From NCBI GenBank assembly GCA_027922465.2, contig BQMF02000002.1:1178001-1242000 (forward strand): a stretch of DNA of 64,000 nt. The letters are read 5' to 3'. Of this stretch, positions 58,465 to 64,000 are shown piece after piece. Source of the DNA: Turritopsis dohrnii. Taxonomy: Eukaryota > Cnidaria > Hydrozoa > Anthoathecata > Oceaniidae. The position numbers and the translations under genes are program-made. The notes beneath the pieces were generated by a model that had not been told where the DNA came from, made no database searches, and saw nothing but the letters and a program-made list of their open reading frames with translations. The number at the start of each line of letters is the position of its first letter. Position 1 is the stretch's first letter.

Positions 58465-59990
58465 GCTATATGACCACGATTAAGAAGATTTCGACCGTAA
58501 ATTTTAAAAAAAACCATCACCCTCTAAAATAAAAGTGGGATGCACGATTGCGGATTAGTATAGCGCGATAGTAACTCGCGTAAACGTTTTTTACGGCTTT
58601 AATTTCGAAAAGGAAGTGCAAGAATCCCGCGTTCCCGTGTGCGAACCCCGTGACAAAAATTTCAATTACGGAATCGGGACTGGAAAATGTACCCATGTTG
58701 TAGAGCTTGAAAAACTGAGCAAAAAATGTATGAGATCGTTTTGCTACGATCAACCGTTGCAGAGATATCGTGGATTAAAGATTTTAATGACGTCATATCC
58801 GCAGTACCAAATTAAATGTAGGCCCAAATGATGCGTCACCCTATCACCCGTATCGCGGACCCCAAAAAACGTCAGTTATCCCTACTTGTTCTCGAGATAT
58901 TTCTCCAAAAACGTCGCGTTCGATTGGGGATGCAATGCAATGGTTCACCCGTGGTATGATAAAAATAACTGACGTCACGCCGCGTGCTATTATACTAATT
59001 GTCAATTATCAATGGTCTATCGAAAAAATGACCACGATTAAGAAGATTTTGACCGTAAATTTAGAAAAAACACAACACTCTCTAAAATAAAAGTGGTATG
59101 CACAACGCGGATTAGTATATACTAGTATCCCGGGTAAAAACTTTTTACCGAACATCGAAAAGGATGGGTCAAAATCGCCTTTCCTGTGAACAATCCCCGT
59201 GATGAAAATTTCAATGTAACCATGTTGTAGAGCTCGAAAAACTGATCAAAAAATGTATGGGATCGTTTCGCTACGACCAACCGTTAGAGAGATATCGCTG
59301 ATAAAAGATTTCGATGACGTCATATCCGCAGTACCAAATAAAATTTTGACCCAAATGTTGCGTCACCCCAACACCCGTATCGCTGATCCTAAAAAACGTC
59401 AGTTATCCCCATTGGTTCTCGAGATATTTCCCCAAAAACGTCGCGTTCGATTGGGGATGCAATGCAATGGTTCCCCCCGTGGTCACAAAAACATCTGAAG
59501 TCAAATGCCACGTGCTATTATACTAATCGTAAATGTGTCTTGCGTGGTCGAACTGCCGCTATATGACCACGATTAAGAAGATTTTGACCATTAAAAAATC
59601 AAAAACAAAACACTCTCTAAGTTAAATGTGTTACACACGATTGCGAATGAGTATAAGTAGACTAGTATCTCGCGTAAAAGTTTTTTACGACTTTAATTTC
59701 GAAAGGAATCTGCAGAAATACGACGCGTTCCCGTGTGTGTATACCGTGACGAAAATTTTAATTACCGAATTGGAAATGGAAAGTGTACCCATGCTGTAGA
59801 GAAGATTTTTACCATTAAAAAACAAAAACAAAACACTCTCTAAGTTAAATGTGTGACACACATTGCGAATTAGTATAAGTAGACTAGTATCCCGGGTAAA
59901 ACCTTTTTACCGAACTTAACTTCGAAAAGGATTGGTCAAAATCGCCTTTCCCGTGAACGATCCCCGTGATGAAAATTTCAATTCAAGTGA
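58465..59990 (+). repeat. Satellite block B (about two full and two partial units)
   Basis: Starts inside a unit tail (ccgctatatgaccacg), then has full units near 58562 and 59122, a unit with an internal deletion (59657-59880, core removed between ccatgctgtagag and aagatttttacc), and a unit start (59883) cut at 59990. Confidence 0.85.
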
Positions 59991-60395
59991 AGTTTTTAAA
60001 AATTAGCTGCAGAAAGATCGAACGAACAAAAGGTATTATTAAAAACTTTTATTTGATTTGATAGCAATTTAGCAATAAACACGATAATAAAACGTTTTAT
60101 AATAATAACAATACCTTCGTGCATACAAACCTGTGTTTCTTCGTCAGTTCTTTCGTCGATTTGCTGCCTAAAACAATCAAATTTAAATTAAAATATTCGT
60201 ATACAAAAAGAAACACGTCTTCTTCGCGAAGTTTCTTCCTCACGAAATGATCGTTGACAAATTTCGAACGAAGAAGATTGCATTGCTCGCACTCCTCCAA
60301 AGACGTTTTTCGGCTGATTTCCACTGCGCAAACCAAAAATAACAAAATGGAGGAGCATATACTAATCGCGGAAAATCAAAAAAAACGCTCTCACC
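59991..60395. repeat. Non-satellite insert in block B, related to spacer S1
   Basis: Contains tagcaataaacacgataata and gcatacaaacctgtgtttct, homologous to 57985-58050, followed by unique sequence to the next satellite tail. Confidence 0.6.
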
Positions 60396-61083
60396 TCTGC
60401 GTGGCTTTACGACGAAAAGGGAAAAAATAAGAAGGATTTGACCGTGAGAAAAAAACCAAATATGTCACTCTCTAAAATAAAAGTGGTATGCACAACGCGG
60501 ATTATTATAATAAGATAGTATCCCGGGTAAAAACTTTTTACCGAACTTAATTTCGAAAACATTAGGTCAAATCCATCATTCCCGTGTATGTACCCCGTGA
60601 CGAAAAAATAAATCTTAGAATTGCAACTCAAAAGTGTACCTATGTTTTAGAGCTCGAAAAACTGATCAAAAAAGTGTATGGGATCGTTTCGCTACGACCA
60701 ACCTTTGCAGAGATATCGTCGATTAAAGATTTTGATGACGTCATATCCCCAGTACCAAATAAAATTTAGGCCCAAATGATGCGTCACCCTTTTACCCGTA
60801 TCGCTGACCCTAAAAACGTCAGTTATCCCTATTGGTTCTTGAGATATTTCCCCAAAAACGTCGCGTTCGATTGGGGATGCAATGCAATGGTTCCCCCGTG
60901 ATCATAAAAACATCTGACGTCAAATGTCACGTGCTGTTATACTAATCATGAATGTGTCTTGCGTGGGCGAACTGCCGCTATATGACCACGATTAAGAAGG
61001 TTTTGACCATTAAAAAAACAAAAACACAACTCTCTCTAAGTTAAATGTGTTACACACTATTGCGAATTAGTATAAGTAGACTA
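60396..61083 (+). repeat. Satellite block B' (one full unit plus a tail)
   Basis: One complete unit (60512-61080) preceded by a tail module. Ends gtataagtagactag and then runs into the same CCGCC/GGCGG sequence as block A does at 56276. Confidence 0.85.
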
Positions 61084-62433
61084 GCCGCCCAGGCGGCGTC
61101 GCTCGCCACCCATGTTCAGCATGTGTCCAGTTCACGAAAAATGAAATGAAGAATTGGCAATGATAAGTTTCCCCATGTTGTAGAGTGTTGAACATCAGTG
61201 GTAATAATTTTTACCAGTTTTAGTCAATGCGAGTTGAACCGAGAGAGAGGATTATTCAATTAAATTTCCCCTGGAGACATAAAAAAATCAAACATCAAAA
61301 TAATAATAAAAATTGGAACATCGAAATTCTCGATATTCCCTCTTTTTGACCAAAACCATGTTTTTATGCCCAGAAGATGAAATGAAGAACACATGCAAAA
61401 CTATTTACCCAATCAGAATGAAAATGTTTACCCTGGAGATGCAAATTATAACCAAACATCGCAATACTTAAAATGCCCTACTATTGACCAAAAACTATTT
61501 TTTTGAAATACAGAAAATGCAAAGTAACTTGTACGTAAAACAAATCATAATAAAACTGAAAAAAGGTTTTGTAAAATTATTTTTTACCGAAACAAACATT
61601 GCAACACTTTAAATGCCCTACTTCAGACCAAAATCATGTTTTTACATGCAGAAGATTTAATGCAGAAACAAATGACAATACAACAAAGAAGTATATATTG
61701 TATACGCAGAATAGAAGTAACTTTAGTGTAAGGAAGCAATACATAATGCAGAACACAAAAGCAAACAATACATTACAAAATGTGAATTGAAAACAAATCG
61801 ATACCTTCCAACTGTGTTTCTTTCGTGCCGAAGTTACATTGGACAGAATTTTTAAAATCGTTAATCTGTTCTTCACCAACTATCAACATCATGATCTAAA
61901 CCATGAGTTTCATTTCTTTATTGTTATTGTATTTTTTATTTTGCTTTTCTAAAAGAAAAAAGATTTCGAATGCATAATGATTCAAATACCTAATCGTATT
62001 ATGACAAACAAACAAACAAACAAAAAGGAACTTCGAGAACATATATTAAACTTAAAAACAATAATTGAATAACATACAAAAAATATAAACATACTATGAC
62101 GATATCGAAAGAAAGCAAGAACGCATTTACCTTATGAATAATAATTAAAAACACAAACGTAATGACAGAATTTCTATAGCTAAAGAGTTTATAAAAAATG
62201 AAAACATTCGCATTTTCAAACAGAGTTCAAATCTCCTCTGGCTAATTCAAAAAACACCAGTAAACAACCCTTTATTTATCCAGCATATTAACTGTGTTCT
62301 AACTGAATCGATTTACTTTAGTTTAACTTCAAACAAAATAGGATACCTTTCACTGCCAATTCACATCAACATGTTAGCAAACAGCGTTGATCATTTTCTG
62401 TAGCCATTTTCAAACACTTCTAAACTCTTTACT

Positions 62434-62465
<32 letters not shown>

Positions 62466-62680
62466 ACAAAACACTTTCGCTACCAGGTTGACTGTAGGTC
62501 AATGAATGTTGTTGTTGGCTGTATTTTTCTTAAGTTTATATTTTATCGCGTTTATGCATATTTTGTGTTATGGTAATTTGAAAATTGTTCTTTTAGGTAA
62601 GATTAATAATAAAAAATACAATAACAATAAAGAAATGAAACTCATGGTTTAGATCATGATGTTGATGGTTGGTGAAGATG
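61084..62680. repeat. Spacer S2 between satellite blocks
   Basis: Starts like S1 (gccgcccaggcggcgtcgct). It has three imperfect ~145-bp repeats (words aaatgccctact, gaccaaaa, catgtttttac near 61320, 61470, 61615), a segment homologous to S1 (61640-61920), a (TA)n run (62440-62463), and an inverted pair: caccaactatcaacatcatg...at 61875-61945 versus its inverse at 62605-62670. An (AAAC)n run is at 62008-62024. No gene. Confidence 0.7.
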
Positions 62681-63342
62681 TATCGTGGTCTAACGAAAAA
62701 ATGACCACGATTAAGAAGATTTTGACCATTAAAAAAACAAAAACACAACACTCACTAAGTTAAATGTGTTGCACACGCACGCGGATTAGTATAATAAGAC
62801 TAGTATCTCGCGTAAAAATTTTTTACGGCTTTAATTTCAAAACGGATGTGCAAAACCCCGTGACGAAAATTTCAATTACGGAATCTGGGCTGGAAAGTGT
62901 ACAGATGTTGTAGACCTTGAAAAACTGAGCAAAAAAATGTATGGGATCGTTAAGCTACGATCAACCGTTGCAGAGATATCGTCGATTAAAGATTTTAATG
63001 ACGTCATATCCGCAGTACCAAAATTTTGACCCAAATGTTGCGTCACCCCATTACCCGTATCGCTGACCCCAAAAAACGTCAGTTATCCCTATTGGTTATC
63101 GAGATATTTCCCCAAAAACGTCGCGTTCGATTGGGGATGCAATGCAATGGCTCCCCCGTGATACGACAAAAATAACTGACGTCACGCCGCGTGCTAATAT
63201 ACTAATCGTCAATTGTCAATGGTCTAACGAAAAAATGACCACGATTAAGAAGATTTTGACCGTAAATTTAGAAAAAACAAAACACTCTCTAAAATAAAAG
63301 TGGTATGCACACACGCGGATTAGTATAAGTAGATATTCAGAG
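62681..63342 (+). repeat. Satellite block C (one full unit plus a tail)
   Basis: Tail module (62690-62790) and one full type B unit (62795-63335). Unlike blocks A and B', it does not end at the CCGCC sequence but passes into unrelated DNA. Confidence 0.85.
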
Positions 63343-64000
63343 TTTTTTTGTTTGAATGAACATCATAATTTAAATGGACATCTGTTTAAAATATTGTTAA
63401 TAATAGTATCACCACCCAAGGTGTTAATCTATGTCATGATCATGTTGAAGGTGTGATCTTTTGCAAAACTTTTAAAACGCTTTTTCGCAGTGTTCGTTTT
63501 TTAGTACGGTTCCTACTACATTTTGAGTCCCATTTACAAAACTAAAAAAGCTCTGCTAGGAGACTGCCACCATGTTCAAGCATATAGATTTTTCGAAAAA
63601 CGGTTTTTGTTTTTTTTCCGAAAAGTGAACCATTCCCAAGTTATTAGTAAATAAAGTTAAAGTTTGGACGGGAAAAATTCACTTTTCAGGAAAAATGAAA
63701 TAATTTAAAAATGAGGCTTTTTCAAAAAATAAAAAATACCCCGTTTTTACCCACATCTTTTGTGATTCTGACAAGAGTGGAATAAGCACTAGAAACTAAG
63801 TAGTTTTGTAAATGGAGTTGTTTTTGTGAAGACGTGGTGTAAAATTTCCAAGCCTTCTAAATTTTTACTAGTACAAAATTTTCAAATAACATTAATATCA
63901 TTCGATAGCTCATTAAAAATGCTTTTCAGTGATATATAATATACCAAATATTTATTCATAGTTGGCAAAAAGATTGAATTTTAAAACTATGCTCAAAACG
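63343..64000. other. Right edge, non-coding
   Basis: AT-rich. The word tttacaaaact (63534) is inverted at 63803 (agttttgtaaat), perhaps outlining another small element of ~280 bp. No gene is seen. Confidence 0.3.

Noticed and set aside
48765..60769. Recurring 60-110 residue frames in the satellite units (with a VELEKLIKK-type stretch)
   Set aside because: They recur only because the DNA repeats. Most units stop at the same TAG after the core, indels shift the frame, there is no consistent start, and another frame is equally open (RYDQPLQRY type).
48495..63342. Hammerhead ribozyme (retrozyme) in the satellite
   Set aside because: The CTGATGA core and matching GAAA strand are absent; units have CTGATCA or CTGAGCA instead.
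48495..63342. CRISPR-like array
   Set aside because: The repeat unit is ~565 bp and eukaryotic; there is no short repeat and spacer alternation and no cas genes.

Overview
The window is animal nuclear DNA: AT-rich, poor in genes and packed with transposable elements. Several coding pieces are visible only as exons with GT/AG borders, there are short TTAGGG-type runs, and the one long intact gene joins an apple/PAN domain to a fibrinogen C-terminal domain. That gene type, together with the mix of repeats, fits an invertebrate and most likely a cnidarian (anthozoan). The species is inferred, not shown.

Host genes. (1) The left edge, minus strand, holds one exon of a membrane protein with a cytoplasmic tail and a transmembrane segment (1-207). 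(2) A GM2-activator/ML-domain lipid-binding protein lies on the plus strand in at least three exons (13726-13804, 16264-16447, 17249-17402). All splice phases agree; the last exon was not found. (3) An apparently intronless secreted PAN plus fibrinogen-domain protein is at 32375-33400. Weaker coding pieces lie at 1534-1714, 9010-9130, 12686-12847 and in a GC-richer island at 27240-27770.

Mobile DNA fills most of the rest. From left to right: a 5'-truncated LINE (2828-4190); a TA-flanked element with ~195-bp inverted ends (4814-7004) that carries a nested TTAA-flanked Kolobok-like element with a broken transposase; a GACGTC-rich element with a tRNA-like core; several families of short inverted-repeat elements; a tRNA-headed SINE; and a decayed transposase at 24.9-25.5 kb. 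Between 34 and 48 kb there is a cluster of Helentron-like elements, two of them in a large inverted arrangement. One small member contains a tRNA-Asn-like sequence. A decayed DDE_Tnp_4 transposase and half of a PHD finger are also there.

From about 48.5 kb to 63.3 kb the window is dominated by a tandem satellite with a unit of about 565 bp. There are about 13 units with the core, in blocks separated by spacers that are themselves duplicated (a higher-order repeat). A 2.7-kb Mutator-like element with a perfect 9-bp target duplication interrupts one unit. The units are mosaics of interchangeable modules. Each opens with a 7-bp hairpin whose outer base pair changes in a compensatory way (G:C, C:G, T:A), and most carry two TGACGTCA palindromes. 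A CCAAT/CCAAT/TATA promoter-like module sits just upstream of the second block. This array is the best candidate here for something undescribed.
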